Of a stretch of DNA of 64,000 nucleotides, positions 10,033-18,140 are shown in pieces. Made by a program: the position numbers and the translations under genes. The notes below the pieces were generated by a model. It worked only from the letters and a program-made list of their open reading frames with translations, searched no databases and was not told where the DNA came from. Position 1 is the first letter of the stretch; the number at the start of each line of letters is the position of its first letter. The stretch is taken from assembly GCF_003952665.1 (NCBI RefSeq), contig NZ_CP017946.1, positions 1,178,001-1,242,000 on the forward strand, given 5' to 3'. This DNA comes from Bosea sp. Tri-49. Lineage in GTDB: Bacteria; Pseudomonadota; Alphaproteobacteria; Rhizobiales; Beijerinckiaceae.

Positions 10033-10841
10033 GCCGCCGCCTCGGTGGTCTTGCCCGTCAGAAGCTCGCGCGTTGCAGCCGCCACGTCCGCCTGCCGCAT
10101 CAGGCTCTCGCCGACCAGGAACGTGTCGACGCCGCAAGCCTGCAGGCGGGCGATATCGGCATGGGTGAAGATGCCGCTCTCGCCGACGAGCAGACGGTCC
10201 TTCGGCACGCGCGGCGCAAGCCGCTCGGTGACGGCGAGGTTGAGCTCGAAGCTGCGCAGGTCGCGGTTGTTGATGCCGACCAGCCTGGTGTCGAGCTTTA
10301 GTGCGCGCTCCAGCTCGGCTTCATCATGGACTTCGGCGAGCGCGGCCATGCCGAGCGCCTTGGCGGTTGTCACGAGCTCGCACGCTGCGGCATCGTCGAG
10401 CGAGGCCATGATGATCAGGATGCAGTCGGCGCCCCAGCTCCGCGCCTCGAAGACCTGGTAGGGCTCGAACATGAAGTCCTTGCGCAGGCCGGGCAGGCCG
10501 GAGGCGGCGCGCGCCTCGGCGAGATATTCCGGCCGGCCCTGGAAGGACGGCGTGTCGGTCAGGACGGAGAGGCAGGCGGCGCCGCCTTCGGCATAGGCTT
10601 TCGCCAGCGCCGGCGGGTCGAAGTCCGGCCGGATCAGCCCCTTGGACGGCGAGGCCTTCTTGATCTCGGCGATCAGGGTCGGGCCGCCGGCACGATGCTT
10701 GGCTTCGAGCGCGCCGATGAAATTGCGTGGCGCCGGCATCGCCGCGGCACGCTTCTCGATCTCGGCCTGCGGAACGGCAGCACGCGCCGCCGCGATCTCC
10801 TCGCGCTTATAGGCCTCGATCCGCTTCAGGATGTCGGACAT
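10029..10841 (-). CDS. trpC: Indole-3-glycerol phosphate synthase
   Basis: TrpC closes CdRP to indole-3-glycerol phosphate in tryptophan synthesis. It is a TIM barrel of 270 aa, monofunctional (no fused TrpF domain). Key segments are [13 protein letters not shown] (catalytic Lys region), [15 protein letters not shown] (catalytic Lys), [11 protein letters not shown] and LVGESGI. It lies 9 nt after trpD and overlaps moaC by 4 nt, so trpD-trpC-moaC are almost certainly cotranscribed. Confidence 0.97.
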   Translation of the reverse strand: MSDILKRIEAYKREEIAAARAAVPQAEIEKRAAAMPAPRNFIGALEAKHRAGGPTLIAEIKKASPSKGLIRPDFDPPALAKAYAEGGAACLSVLTDTPSFQGRPEYLAEARAASGLPGLRKDFMFEPYQVFEARSWGADCILIIMASLDDAAACELVTTAKALGMAALAEVHDEAELERALKLDTRLVGINNRDLRSFELNLAVTERLAPRVPKDRLLVGESGIFTHADIARLQACGVDTFLVGESLMRQADVAAATRELLTGKTTEAAA

Positions 10842-10850
10842 GGGGCAGCC

Positions 10851-11864
10851 TCACGCATTGGAGCTGGCGACGAGGGTCGCGAGCGCAGCCTTGGCCTTGC
10901 CATTGTCCAGCACTGCGTAGGCCTGCGCCAGTCCCTCGCCGAGCGTGGCGGCCTTGCCGGCGACGACGAGCGCGGCTGCGGCATTGAAAGCGGCGATATC
11001 GCGGAACGCGCTCTTGGCGCCGCCGAGCACGTCCTGCAACGCCCTAGCATTCTGCGCCGGCTCGCCGCCGCGCAGATCCTCAGGCCTAGCGCGGGCGATG
11101 CCGACATCCTCGGGTGCGATCGAGAAGTTCTCGATCTTGCCGTCCTTCAGCGCGATCACGCGGGTCGGGCCGGTGGTGGTGATCTCGTCGAGCCCGTCGG
11201 AGCCGTGCACGGCCCAGACCGTCGTGGAGCCGAGCGATTGCAGCACCTTGACCATCGGCTCGAGCCAGGTCTCGGAGAAGGCGCCGATCAGCTGCTTCTT
11301 GACGCCGGCCGGGTTCGACAGCGGTCCGACCAGGTTGAAGATGGTGCGGGTGCCGAGCTCGGTGCGAACGGGCCCGACATGGCGCATCGAAGCGTGGTGG
11401 GTCGGCGCGAACATGAAGCCGACGCCGGCCTCAGCGATGCAGCGCTCGGTGCCGGCCGGCTCCAGCCCGACCTTGACGCCGAGCGCGGTCAGGACGTCGG
11501 CGGCGCCGGAGCGCGAGGAGGCGGCGCGGTTGCCGTGCTTGGCAACCGGCACGCCGCAGGCGGCGACGATGATCGAGGCGAGCGTCGAGACATTGTAGGA
11601 GCCGGACGCATCGCCGCCGGTGCCGACGATGTCGATCGCGTCGGCCGGGGCCTCGACGGTGAGCATGCGGGCGCGCATGGCGGTGACCGCGCCGGCGATC
11701 TCCTCGGTGGTCTCGCCGCGCACACGCAGCGCCATCAGGAAGGCGGCGGCCTGCGCATTGGTGACCTCGCCGGAAAGCATGGCCTCGAAGGCGTCGCGGG
11801 CTTCCTCGCGCGACAGCGAGGCGCCGGTCGCGACCTTGGCGATGAAGGGTTTGAAGTCGTCCAT
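10851..11864 (-). CDS. trpD: Anthranilate phosphoribosyltransferase
   Basis: TrpD transfers phosphoribosyl from PRPP to anthranilate. The PRPP-binding motif is [17 protein letters not shown], and [17 protein letters not shown] and [11 protein letters not shown] are further family segments. I start it at the ATG at 11864 ([11 protein letters not shown]), 14 nt after trpG, giving 337 aa. An upstream in-frame ATG at 11924 would add 20 residues that overlap trpG and look unlike the family. It is part of the trpG-D-C run. Confidence 0.95.
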   Translation of the reverse strand: MDDFKPFIAKVATGASLSREEARDAFEAMLSGEVTNAQAAAFLMALRVRGETTEEIAGAVTAMRARMLTVEAPADAIDIVGTGGDASGSYNVSTLASIIVAACGVPVAKHGNRAASSRSGAADVLTALGVKVGLEPAGTERCIAEAGVGFMFAPTHHASMRHVGPVRTELGTRTIFNLVGPLSNPAGVKKQLIGAFSETWLEPMVKVLQSLGSTTVWAVHGSDGLDEITTTGPTRVIALKDGKIENFSIAPEDVGIARARPEDLRGGEPAQNARALQDVLGGAKSAFRDIAAFNAAAALVVAGKAATLGEGLAQAYAVLDNGKAKAALATLVASSNA

Positions 11865-11878
11865 GGGAACTCGATCGA

Positions 11879-12496
11879 TCAGGCTGTCGCGGAAAGGGCG
11901 GCTTTGTTGGTCTGGCGCGACCATCGCTGGGCGAGATCGAGGAAATTGCGCAGGATCGTTGTCCCGTGCTCCGAGGCGATGCTCTCGGGATGGAACTGCA
12001 CGCCATGCACCGGCAGGTCGCGATGCGACAGCGCCATGATCATCCCGTCGCCGGATTCGGCCTCGATGGAGAGCTCAGCCGGGCAGCTCTCGCGCCGGAT
12101 GACGAGCGAGTGATAGCGCGTCGCCTCGAGCGGGCCGTTGACGCCGTGGAACAGGCCGCGCGCCCGGTGGGTGATGGTCGAGACCTTGCCGTGCATCGGC
12201 AGGGGCGCGCGCACCACTTCGCCGCCGAAGACCTGGCCGATGGTCTGCAGGCCGAGGCAGACGCCGAAGATCGGCTTCCTGTCAGCGCCTTCGCGGACGA
12301 GATCGAGGCAGATGCCGGCCTCGTTCGGCGTGCAGGGGCCGGGCGAGAGCACGATCGCGTCGTGATCGCCGGTAAGGGCCCGATCGACTGACAGCGTGTC
12401 GTTACGGCGCACGTCGACTTTGGCGCCGAGCCCACCGATCAGGTGGACCAGGTTCCAGGTGAAGCTGTCGTAATTGTCGATCAGCAGGATGCGCAT
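11879..12496 (-). CDS. trpG: Anthranilate synthase component II (glutamine amidotransferase)
   Basis: TrpG releases ammonia from glutamine for TrpE. It is a class I glutamine amidotransferase of 205 aa beginning [18 protein letters not shown]. The catalytic triad is visible as Cys in [16 protein letters not shown] and His/Glu in [23 protein letters not shown] is the oxyanion-region segment. The open frame continues upstream of the chosen ATG without family similarity. Its partner trpE is about 12 kb away at 24836, with an accessory block in between. Confidence 0.96.
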   Translation of the reverse strand: MRILLIDNYDSFTWNLVHLIGGLGAKVDVRRNDTLSVDRALTGDHDAIVLSPGPCTPNEAGICLDLVREGADRKPIFGVCLGLQTIGQVFGGEVVRAPLPMHGKVSTITHRARGLFHGVNGPLEATRYHSLVIRRESCPAELSIEAESGDGMIMALSHRDLPVHGVQFHPESIASEHGTTILRNFLDLAQRWSRQTNKAALSATA

Positions 12497-12535
12497 CGCT
12501 TCGGGGCCGTCCCCACCCAGTTTCTTGGGTTTTGC

Positions 12536-12564
12536 ACATGCCCCCGAACGCGCATGCCGGTCAA
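12536..12564 (-). promoter_or_regulatory. Possible promoter of trpGDC-moaC-moeA
   Basis: On the minus strand TTGACC (12564-12559) is followed after 17 nt by GCATGT (12541-12536), about 40 nt before the trpG start. The -35 is good and the -10 weak. It lies just downstream of the large hairpin at 12568-12600, so trpGDC would start afresh here. This is a pattern match only. Confidence 0.35.
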
Positions 12565-12567
12565 GCG

Positions 12568-12600
12568 CGAGGGCGCGGAGCAGGTTGCTCCGCGCCCTCG
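12568..12600 (-). terminator. Strong hairpin after the DUF1579 operon
   Basis: A perfect 15-bp stem (CGAGGGCGCGGAGCA, 12568-12582, pairing with 12586-12600) has a 3-nt loop. On the minus strand it begins 30 nt after the DUF1579 stop. No T-run follows on either strand, so it is not a textbook intrinsic terminator. It may act with Rho, protect 3' ends, or be a remnant palindrome. Confidence 0.5.
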
Positions 12601-12630
12601 ACAGATGGTCGTCCGTGTCGACGGATGGGG

Positions 12631-13164
12631 TTACTTCACGCGCCGGTAGTGCGCCGTCATGAACTGTTGCCACCCCCCGTCGGCATCCTTGGTCCGCGAG
12701 GACAGGACGTGATGGTCGGCGCTCTTGATCTCGACGATGTCCTGGTAGGCCGCGATCGCGCCGGGCTTCGAGAAGTCCGGACCTTCGGTGTCGAGGGTCA
12801 GCACTGTGCCAGCAGCGTCGCGGGTGCCGATGTAGACCCATTGGTTGCCCATCATCGAGCCGATGAAGGAGCCGACATAGCGCTCCTTCTGCGGGTCGTA
12901 GCCGAGCGTCATCCGGGTCGTGGCCGGACTACCGTCCGGCAGGGTGCCGGTGCCGTCGCCGACGAGCCAGAGCCCGCCAAAGGACGAGAACGACTGCGTG
13001 CCGGTCGACTTCATCGGCGGCTGGTCAGGGCCCATCAGGCATTCGGCCTCATAGGTCCATTCGCCGACGAGCTGGAGGAGCCATTCATGCTCCGCCTGGG
13101 GCTTGGTCATGCAGGCGCTCATGTCGTTGGCTTGGGGCTTCTCGCGTTCTGCTGCATTGCTCAT
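12631..13164 (-). CDS. DUF1579 family protein
   Basis: A 177-aa soluble protein with the DUF1579 pattern: EWLLQLVGEWTYEAEC near residue 30, GLWLVGDG, MTLGYDPQKERYVGSFIGSMM and a C-terminal HYRRVK. The fold is probably a lipocalin-like barrel; no biochemical function is established for the family. A perfect AGGAGG precedes the ATG at 13164. It is the last gene of a four-gene minus-strand operon (VOC, DoxX, SRPBCC, DUF1579) with gaps of 102, 33 and 53 nt. Genes of these families often travel with YCII/ECF sigma genes. Confidence 0.85.
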   Translation of the reverse strand: MSNAAEREKPQANDMSACMTKPQAEHEWLLQLVGEWTYEAECLMGPDQPPMKSTGTQSFSSFGGLWLVGDGTGTLPDGSPATTRMTLGYDPQKERYVGSFIGSMMGNQWVYIGTRDAAGTVLTLDTEGPDFSKPGAIAAYQDIVEIKSADHHVLSSRTKDADGGWQQFMTAHYRRVK

Positions 13165-13217
13165 GGTTCTTCCTCCTTGGCTTTGCTTCTCTGGGTGGAC
13201 AGTCGAATGCGCCGTGG

Positions 13218-13769
13218 TCAGGCCGCGGCAGCAACCAGTTGCGGCCGTTCCGTTGCCTGCTTGAGGGCGGCGAGGCCCTTCTCGAAATCGCCGCCAACCA
13301 TGCGGTCCATGTTGAAGATCGTGCCCATGACCTTACCCATGAACGGGCAGGCGCCCTGCATGTGCCAGGTCACCAGCGTGCCGCCTTCAGCGGGGGCGAG
13401 GGTGAAGGTGATCAGGTTGTGGCAGGCCATGGGCTTGGTCATGTCGAGGGTGACAGCGAGCTTCACCGGCGCCTGGACCTCGACGATGGCGAGTTCGCCG
13501 GTGCCGGCCTGCTTGTTGCCGTCGAAGGCGTAGACGGCGCCGACGCCGGAGGTCGCGCCCTTGAAGCTGCGCTTCATCGCCGGATCCTTCTTCTCATAGG
13601 GTGACCAGACACCCCATTCCTGGAAGTCCGCGAGCAAAGCGAAGACGCGCTCGGGCGTCGCCCGGATCGTCGCGGAACGGCTGACCTGGAAAAGATCGGG
13701 CTTGCGTGCGGCGACAATGAGGAGGCCGGCGACAAGGGCGAGCATGGCGATGGCGAGATAGGTAAGCAT
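13218..13769 (-). CDS. Membrane-anchored SRPBCC (polyketide cyclase/START-like) protein
   Basis: A 183-aa protein with one N-terminal membrane segment (about residues 2-22, MLTYLAIAMLALVAGLLIVAA) and a SRPBCC domain starting VSRSATIRATPERVFALLADFQEWGVWSPYEK. The domain forms a hydrophobic ligand pocket; here it would face either the cytoplasm or the periplasm next to the membrane. The ligand is unknown. GGAGAG lies ahead of the start. It lies between DoxX and DUF1579 in the same operon. Confidence 0.88.
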   Translation of the reverse strand: MLTYLAIAMLALVAGLLIVAARKPDLFQVSRSATIRATPERVFALLADFQEWGVWSPYEKKDPAMKRSFKGATSGVGAVYAFDGNKQAGTGELAIVEVQAPVKLAVTLDMTKPMACHNLITFTLAPAEGGTLVTWHMQGACPFMGKVMGTIFNMDRMVGGDFEKGLAALKQATERPQLVAAAA

Positions 13770-13802
13770 GGCACTCTCCTATGTGTGGGATGGGTTTGAG
13801 GC

Positions 13803-14222
13803 TCAGGCGTCTAGACGGACGGGGATCAGGCGGCGCAGCCGCGGATCGCGCAGATAAAGACCGCCCCAGGCCAGAAGGCCGAGATAGAGGCCGAAGAGGA
13901 GATGGCTGAAGAGCGGGCTGCCGACGCGCAGATGCGTTGCCATCGCGCCGCCGAGCAGGCCGGTCAGCAGGATCGCGCCGAGCACCGACGTGCGCGGCAG
14001 GGCATAGAGCAGGGCGATGCCCAGCGTCATCACACCGAGCCCACGCGCCAACTCCTGCGAGCCGGAATAGCCGAGCTGCTGCATGGTCTCGGTGACGATG
14101 GCGAGCGGCGCGAGCTTGATGCCGCCATCGAAGACCAGGAAGGCGACGACGAGGCCGCTCATGATGCGCCCGATCCAGAGCTGTCCGGCCGGCGTTTTGG
14201 TGTTCAGGGTGTCGGACAGCAT
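13803..14222 (-). CDS. DoxX family membrane protein
   Basis: An integral membrane protein of 139 aa with four predicted helices (LWIGRIMSGLVVAFLVF; LGVMTLGIALLYAL; VLGAILLTGLLGGAMATHL; LLFGLYLGLLAWGGLYL). DoxX-like proteins are linked to thiol and redox stress in some bacteria, but the family is diverse. The start at 14222 (MLSDTLNTKT) has GGAG at a good distance; an upstream ATG at 14243 is less likely. It lies in the VOC-DoxX-SRPBCC-DUF1579 operon. Confidence 0.88.
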   Translation of the reverse strand: MLSDTLNTKTPAGQLWIGRIMSGLVVAFLVFDGGIKLAPLAIVTETMQQLGYSGSQELARGLGVMTLGIALLYALPRTSVLGAILLTGLLGGAMATHLRVGSPLFSHLLFGLYLGLLAWGGLYLRDPRLRRLIPVRLDA

Positions 14223-14324
14223 GGAATGCTCCGCTGGGTGCAAGGCTCCGCCGGTCCGGCTGCGAGGGCAGCCGGATGGGGATGCATGACGATGTGAATG
14301 GCGCCGGCTGCCCGGCGTCGATGC

Positions 14325-14750
14325 TTACTTGGCGGCCGAGACCAGGGCCCAGAGCATGCCGAACGGATCGCGGTACTGGCCGTAGCGGTCGCCCCAGAAC
14401 ATCAGGTCGACCGGGGTGACGACCTCCATGCCGGCCTCGACGCCGCGCTTCCACCAGAAGTCGATGTCATCGACGCGCAGGGTCAGGGTGAAGCCCTGCG
14501 GCTTCTCCCAGCCATAGCCGTGCTCGGGATAGGGGTCGCTCAGCATCAGCGAGCCGCCATTGACATAGAGGTGGATGTGCATGGTCCGGCCCTTCTCGTC
14601 GACCGGCATGCGCGCCACTTCCTGCGCGCCGAACGCCTTCTGGTAGAATTCCGAGGCCTTCACAGCGCCTTCGACGCTGAGATAGGCGACGACGCCGCCG
14701 CGGGTTTCGGGCTCGGCGCGCGTCTGAATGGCTTCTGCAGGCTGGGACAT
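14325..14750 (-). CDS. PhnB-like VOC family (glyoxalase/bleomycin-resistance fold) protein
   Basis: A 141-aa protein of the vicinal-oxygen-chelate superfamily, PhnB/YkcA-like branch: VVAYLSVEGAVKASEFYQKAFGAQEV opens the first beta-alpha unit, and FGMLWAL closes the second. Metal ligands are not conserved in this branch as clearly as in true glyoxalases. The ATG at 14750 has GGAG 9 nt upstream. It is the first gene of a four-gene operon, divergent from marR at 14975. Two possible promoters lie upstream, one overlapped by MarR-type palindromes and one of the ECF type. Confidence 0.88.
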   Translation of the reverse strand: MSQPAEAIQTRAEPETRGGVVAYLSVEGAVKASEFYQKAFGAQEVARMPVDEKGRTMHIHLYVNGGSLMLSDPYPEHGYGWEKPQGFTLTLRVDDIDFWWKRGVEAGMEVVTPVDLMFWGDRYGQYRDPFGMLWALVSAAK

Positions 14751-14824
14751 TGTCGAACTCCGAGGTCGGGTTGGCAGGGTTTCGTCTGAGATTCGGGCCG
14801 GCGTATCCGGTGATCTGCGACGAG

Positions 14825-14851
14825 GACGTTGGCGGTCCGGGCATTCCGACA
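14825..14851 (-). promoter_or_regulatory. ECF-type promoter motif upstream of the VOC operon
   Basis: On the minus strand TGTCGG (14851-14846), 17 nt, then CGTCCTCG from 14828. The same motif with the same spacing precedes the DUF899 gene (16417-16443) and the YCII-sigma operon (18141-18167). The first gene starts 75 nt further on. I read it as a target of the ECF42-like sigma factor encoded at 16485. Confidence 0.65.
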
Positions 14852-14887
14852 AGGCGAGTGAAATTATTTTCGCGCCGCCGGTCCGGT

Positions 14888-14911
14888 ATTTATCTTGATG
14901 GCAAGATAAAT
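14888..14911. promoter_or_regulatory. MarR-type operator 1 (palindrome)
   Basis: ATTTATCTTG (14888-14897) and CAAGATAAAT (14902-14911) form a perfect 10-bp inverted repeat with a 4-nt spacer. Its core TCTTGATGGCAAGATA is nearly the same as operator 2, whose centre is 28 bp away. It lies in the gap between the VOC operon and marR and covers the -10 of a sigma70-like promoter pointing at the VOC gene. Autorepression and control of the divergent operon are inferred. Confidence 0.75.
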
Positions 14912-14932
14912 CCGATATTGTCTTGATGTCAA
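14903..14932 (-). promoter_or_regulatory. Sigma70-like promoter of the VOC operon
   Basis: On the minus strand a perfect TTGACA (14932-14927) is followed after 18 nt by TATCTT (14908-14903). The -35 lies in operator 2 and the -10 in operator 1, so a bound MarR dimer at either site would block RNA polymerase. Confidence 0.55.
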
Positions 14933-14934
14933 GA
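14921..14934. promoter_or_regulatory. MarR-type operator 2 (palindrome)
   Basis: TCTTGA and TCAAGA (14921-14926, 14929-14934) flank TG. With the flanking bases it reads TCTTGATGTCAAGATA, matching operator 1 at 15 of 16 positions. It overlaps the -35 hexamer of the VOC promoter and lies 41 nt before the marR start. Confidence 0.75.
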
Positions 14935-14974
14935 TATCTTCATGATGCCCGCGACTTGATCAGCGGAGGCCGGG

Positions 14975-15502
14975 ATGAGCGATGATGCAGGGCAGGGTGG
15001 CGACCATATCGACCGGTTGCGTGGGCAATGGCGGAGCGAGTTGCCGGAGCTGGATACCTCGCCCATGGCGGTGATCGGCCGGGCGCGCCGGATCACGCTG
15101 CGGCTGCGGCCGGGGATCGAGGCGGTTTTCGCCCGCCATGGTCTCGATGCCGGCGAGTTCGACGTGATTTCGACGCTGCGACGGTCCGGCGCCCCGTGGC
15201 GACTGACGCCGACCGAGCTCTACCGCACGCTAATGATCTCCTCGGGCGGGCTGACGGCCCGCCTCAACCGACTGGAGGCGGCTGAGCTGATCCGGCGACG
15301 CGAGGCCGAAGAAGACAAGCGCAGCCTGCTGGTCGAACTGACCGAGGCCGGCCGCGCCAAGGCCGAAGCGGCGTTTCGTGAGGATATGGCGTTGGAGAAG
15401 CGCCTGCTCGCGGGCTTGAGCGCGCGCGAGCAGGAGGAGTTGGCGGTGCTGCTACGCAAGCTCGCGCTCAGCCTGGAGGGCGAAGGCGCCGGTGCGAGCT
15501 AG
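14975..15502 (+). CDS. MarR family transcriptional regulator
   Basis: A 175-aa winged-helix regulator. The DNA-binding part is LTPTELYRTLMISSGGLTARLNRLEAAELIRRR (about residues 75-107), with the wing EEDKRSLLVELTEAG. Flanking helices would form the dimer interface. MarR proteins usually bind palindromes near their own promoter and release on binding a phenolic or oxidant signal. Two matching palindromes occur just upstream (14888-14934), between this gene and the divergent VOC operon. Its last 4 nt overlap the convergent DUF899 gene. The signal is unknown. Confidence 0.92.
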   Translation: MSDDAGQGGDHIDRLRGQWRSELPELDTSPMAVIGRARRITLRLRPGIEAVFARHGLDAGEFDVISTLRRSGAPWRLTPTELYRTLMISSGGLTARLNRLEAAELIRRREAEEDKRSLLVELTEAGRAKAEAAFREDMALEKRLLAGLSAREQEELAVLLRKLALSLEGEGAGAS

Positions 15503-16281
15503 CTCGCGGCCGGTGCGTGGCAGCAGGCCGTTGCTGCTTCCTCGCGCCAGCGCCCGGTCATGTCGGTCTTGCCGGGGGTGTCGTAGCGGTCGTGCGGGCG
15601 GACCCAGTCGGTCAGATTGCCGGCCGGGCCGGTCTCGTTGCGGCCCTTCGGTGTCATATCGAGGAACATGTAGGTGCCGAGCACCTCTTCGGCGCCACGG
15701 CCGAAGGTCGAATAGGTCTGGTAGATTGCTCCGTCGCCATCCTTCTCGAGGACGGTGAAGCCGGAAAGGTCCTCCAGCGGCGCGGCGATCGTCTCGAAAT
15801 TGTAGAAGACGTCGTTGTTGGCGAGCTGCTCCGGGGTGAAGGAGACGTCGAAATCGTAGTTGAAGTCGCTGCCCTGGGACGAGACCCAGTGGAAGCGCCA
15901 GCCCATGCGGTTCTTATAGGCCTCGATCTCGGCGAGCGGCGCGCGCGCCACTGCGACATAGGCGACGTCGTGGCGTTCGAGATGCCTCAGCACGCCGTCG
16001 ACATGGTCGGCCTCGAAGGAGCAGCCGACGCAGCCCTCGATCTGGCCGGGCGCGAGCATGAAATGCTTGACGATGAGCTGGCTGCGGCCGCGGAAGAGCT
16101 CGGAGAGCGTCTGCTTTCCCATCGGCGTATCGAAGACGTAAGCCTTCTCGATCCGGATGCGCGGCAAGGCGCGCCGCTCGGCGGCGATCGCATCGCGCCG
16201 TCGCGTCAGCTCCTTCTCCTTGACGAGCAGGGCCTTGCGGGCGGCGATCCAGTCTTCCTTGCTGACGGTGATCTGCGACAT
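15499..16281 (-). CDS. DUF899 (thioredoxin-like fold) family protein
   Basis: A 260-aa DUF899 protein. It opens with VSKEDWIAARKALLVKEKELTRRRDAI, typical of the family, and has the region LIVKHFMLAPGQIEGCVGCSFEADH with a CVGC pair in the thioredoxin-like position, plus a HWVSSQGSDFNYDF block. A redox role is likely but not shown. GAGGAG lies ahead of the ATG at 16281. It is downstream of the ECF42-like sigma gene on the same strand with a 203-nt gap that contains an ECF-type promoter motif, so it is probably transcribed on its own by that sigma factor. Confidence 0.87.
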   Translation of the reverse strand: MSQITVSKEDWIAARKALLVKEKELTRRRDAIAAERRALPRIRIEKAYVFDTPMGKQTLSELFRGRSQLIVKHFMLAPGQIEGCVGCSFEADHVDGVLRHLERHDVAYVAVARAPLAEIEAYKNRMGWRFHWVSSQGSDFNYDFDVSFTPEQLANNDVFYNFETIAAPLEDLSGFTVLEKDGDGAIYQTYSTFGRGAEEVLGTYMFLDMTPKGRNETGPAGNLTDWVRPHDRYDTPGKTDMTGRWREEAATACCHAPAAS

Positions 16282-16416
16282 GGTCGGTCTCCTCGCTGCA
16301 ATGGCCGCTTTCGATCCTGAGAATCAGGATTCTGAAGCAAGCTGTTGTCATCGACGAGCTTTCGGCTCTGGCCAGATCTGGCCGATGCCATCCGCTCGTC
16401 GCCCCTTTGGAGCAAG

Positions 16417-16443
16417 GACGAACGAGCGGGTGCGGTGCCGACA
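16417..16443 (-). promoter_or_regulatory. ECF-type promoter motif upstream of DUF899
   Basis: On the minus strand TGTCGG (16443-16438), 17 nt, then CGTCCTTG from 16420. It is 136 nt before the DUF899 start and 41 nt after the end of the sigma gene. The hexamer, spacer length and CGTCCT core are the same as at 14825-14851 and 18141-18167. Confidence 0.65.
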
Positions 16444-16484
16444 CCGCGCTCAGAAAAGTTTTCAGCGGCGATCCGTCGTCGGCT

Positions 16485-17750
16485 TCAGCCGGTTGCGACC
16501 TGTCCTCTCTCGCGCATCAGCCGGTCGATATGCTGGCGGATATGGGCCGCTTCGCTGGCCGAGCCCGCCAGCGCGATGGCGCGGTCGAAGGTCGTCCGCG
16601 CCTCGCGGTCGCGGCCGAGCTGCATCAGCAGCCAGCCCTTGAAGCCGAAGAAGTAGAAATAACCCGAGAGCGCCTGCTCCAATGGTTCGACCATCGCGAG
16701 CGCAGCTTCAGCCCCGCGCAGCTTGGCGATCGCGACGGCGCGGTTGAGCGTGATCACCGGCGAGGGCTGGATATGCTCCAGCGTGGCGTAGAGGATGTCG
16801 ATCTGGGCCCAGTCGGTCTGGTCTGCCTGCGCCGCGCGACTGTGGACGCCGGCGATCGCCGCCTGGATCTGGTAAGGGCCGGGCCGGCGGTGGCGCATCG
16901 CCTTGTCGACCAACGCCAGACCCTCGGCGATCATCTCGCGGTCCCAAAGCGAGCGGTCCTGTTCTTCGAGCAGGATGATCTGACCACTCGCGTCGAGCCG
17001 TGCCGCGGTGCGGGCGTGCTGCAGCAGCATCAGCGCCAGCAGCCCCATGATCTCCGGTTCGGTCGGGAACAGCCGCAGCAGCAGCCGCATCAGCCGGATC
17101 GCCTCCTCGCTGAAGGGGCGGCGGCGGTCGCTCTCCGCGCCGCTGGCCGAATAGCCCTCGTTGAACACGAGGTAGAGCATCGCCGCCACCGCCGCGAGGC
17201 GCTCGGCGCGCTCGACCGGGCCGGGCGTCTCGAAGGGCACGTTGGCAGCGGCGACCCGGCCCTTGGCGCGGGTGATGCGCTGCTCCATTGCGCTCTCGCC
17301 GACGAGGAAGGCGCGGGCGATCTGCTTGACGGTGAGGCCCGAGACGATGCGCAAGGCGAGCGCGACCTGCTGCGTCGCCGGCAAATCGGGATGGCAGCAG
17401 ATGAACAGCAGGCGCAGGATGTCGTCGCGGTAATGGCCGCCGTCGAGCCGCTCGGCGACCTCGCTCTCGGCATCGCCGAGATCGGAGAGCCTGTCCTCAT
17501 CGGGCAGGGCTTCCTGCTTCTTCTGCCGCCTGACCTGATCGAGCGCGACATTGCGGCCGACGAAGATCAGCCACGCGGCCGGATCGCGTGGCGGCCCGTT
17601 CTGCGGCCAGGTCCGAAGCGCCCGGAGGCAGGCCTCCTGATAGGCCTCCTCGGCGATGTCGAGATCGCGGAAATAGCGCAGCAGGGCGCTGATCGCCTGA
17701 GGGCGCGCCGAGGTCAGCGCCGCATGGATCCAGGCGATCTCGGCCATCAT
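16485..17750 (-). CDS. RNA polymerase sigma factor, ECF42-like with C-terminal TPR extension
   Basis: A 421-aa sigma factor, far longer than standard ECF proteins (about 190 aa). Region 2 lies near residues 20-85 (AEEAYQEACLRALRTWP, PAAWLIFVGRNVALDQVRR) and region 4 near 115-175 (QQVALALRIVSGLTVKQIARAFLVGESAMEQRITRAKGR). From about residue 190 a helical extension (LYLVFNEGYSAS, AIAGVHSRAAQADQTDW, TLNRAVAIAKLRGAEAAL) is the TPR-like part typical of group ECF42. This group is not paired with an anti-sigma factor but with a DGPF/YCII protein, and exactly such a gene precedes it: its stop and the ATG at 17750 share one base (TGATG). Targets are suggested by three shared promoter motifs nearby. 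Confidence 0.92.
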   Translation of the reverse strand: MMAEIAWIHAALTSARPQAISALLRYFRDLDIAEEAYQEACLRALRTWPQNGPPRDPAAWLIFVGRNVALDQVRRQKKQEALPDEDRLSDLGDAESEVAERLDGGHYRDDILRLLFICCHPDLPATQQVALALRIVSGLTVKQIARAFLVGESAMEQRITRAKGRVAAANVPFETPGPVERAERLAAVAAMLYLVFNEGYSASGAESDRRRPFSEEAIRLMRLLLRLFPTEPEIMGLLALMLLQHARTAARLDASGQIILLEEQDRSLWDREMIAEGLALVDKAMRHRRPGPYQIQAAIAGVHSRAAQADQTDWAQIDILYATLEHIQPSPVITLNRAVAIAKLRGAEAALAMVEPLEQALSGYFYFFGFKGWLLMQLGRDREARTTFDRAIALAGSASEAAHIRQHIDRLMRERGQVATG

Positions 17751-18115
17751 CAGACTCCGGCCGGATAGTAGACGGCGAGCGGACGGACCTCGAAGGCGCC
17801 GCCAGGGTTGGCTTCGCCGAGCTCGCGCGCGATGCCGAGCGCCTCGTCGAGATCGGCGACGTCGACGATGTAGAAGCCGAGGAACTGCTCCTTGGTCTCG
17901 GCGAAGGGGCCGTCGATGATCAGCGGCGGATCGCGATCCTTGCGCAGGGTCGTCGCCGCCGTGGTCGGCAGCAGCCGTGCGACCGGGCCGAGCTTGCCTT
18001 CCTTGGCGATGCGCTGGCGGATCTTTTCGAGGCGGCCCATCACCTCCTCGTTCTGCTCCTTCGACCAGGCCATGACGACCTCTTCGGAATGATAGCAAAG
18101 GATGGCGTAGTGCAT
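17750..18115 (-). CDS. YCII-related (DGPF domain) protein, partner of the ECF42-like sigma factor
   Basis: A 121-aa protein with the YCII-like ferredoxin fold: MHYAILCYHSEE at the start and LIIDGPFAETKEQFLGFYIVD in the middle, containing the DGPF motif that names the family. DGPF proteins are the standard neighbours of ECF42 sigma genes and are reported as members of their regulons; their biochemical role is unknown. GGAG lies 9 nt ahead of the start. It is translationally coupled to the downstream sigma gene, and an ECF-type promoter motif sits 26 nt upstream. Confidence 0.92.
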   Translation of the reverse strand: MHYAILCYHSEEVVMAWSKEQNEEVMGRLEKIRQRIAKEGKLGPVARLLPTTAATTLRKDRDPPLIIDGPFAETKEQFLGFYIVDVADLDEALGIARELGEANPGGAFEVRPLAVYYPAGV

Positions 18116-18140
18116 GCGCGGCGCTCCGGTTCAGGCCAAG

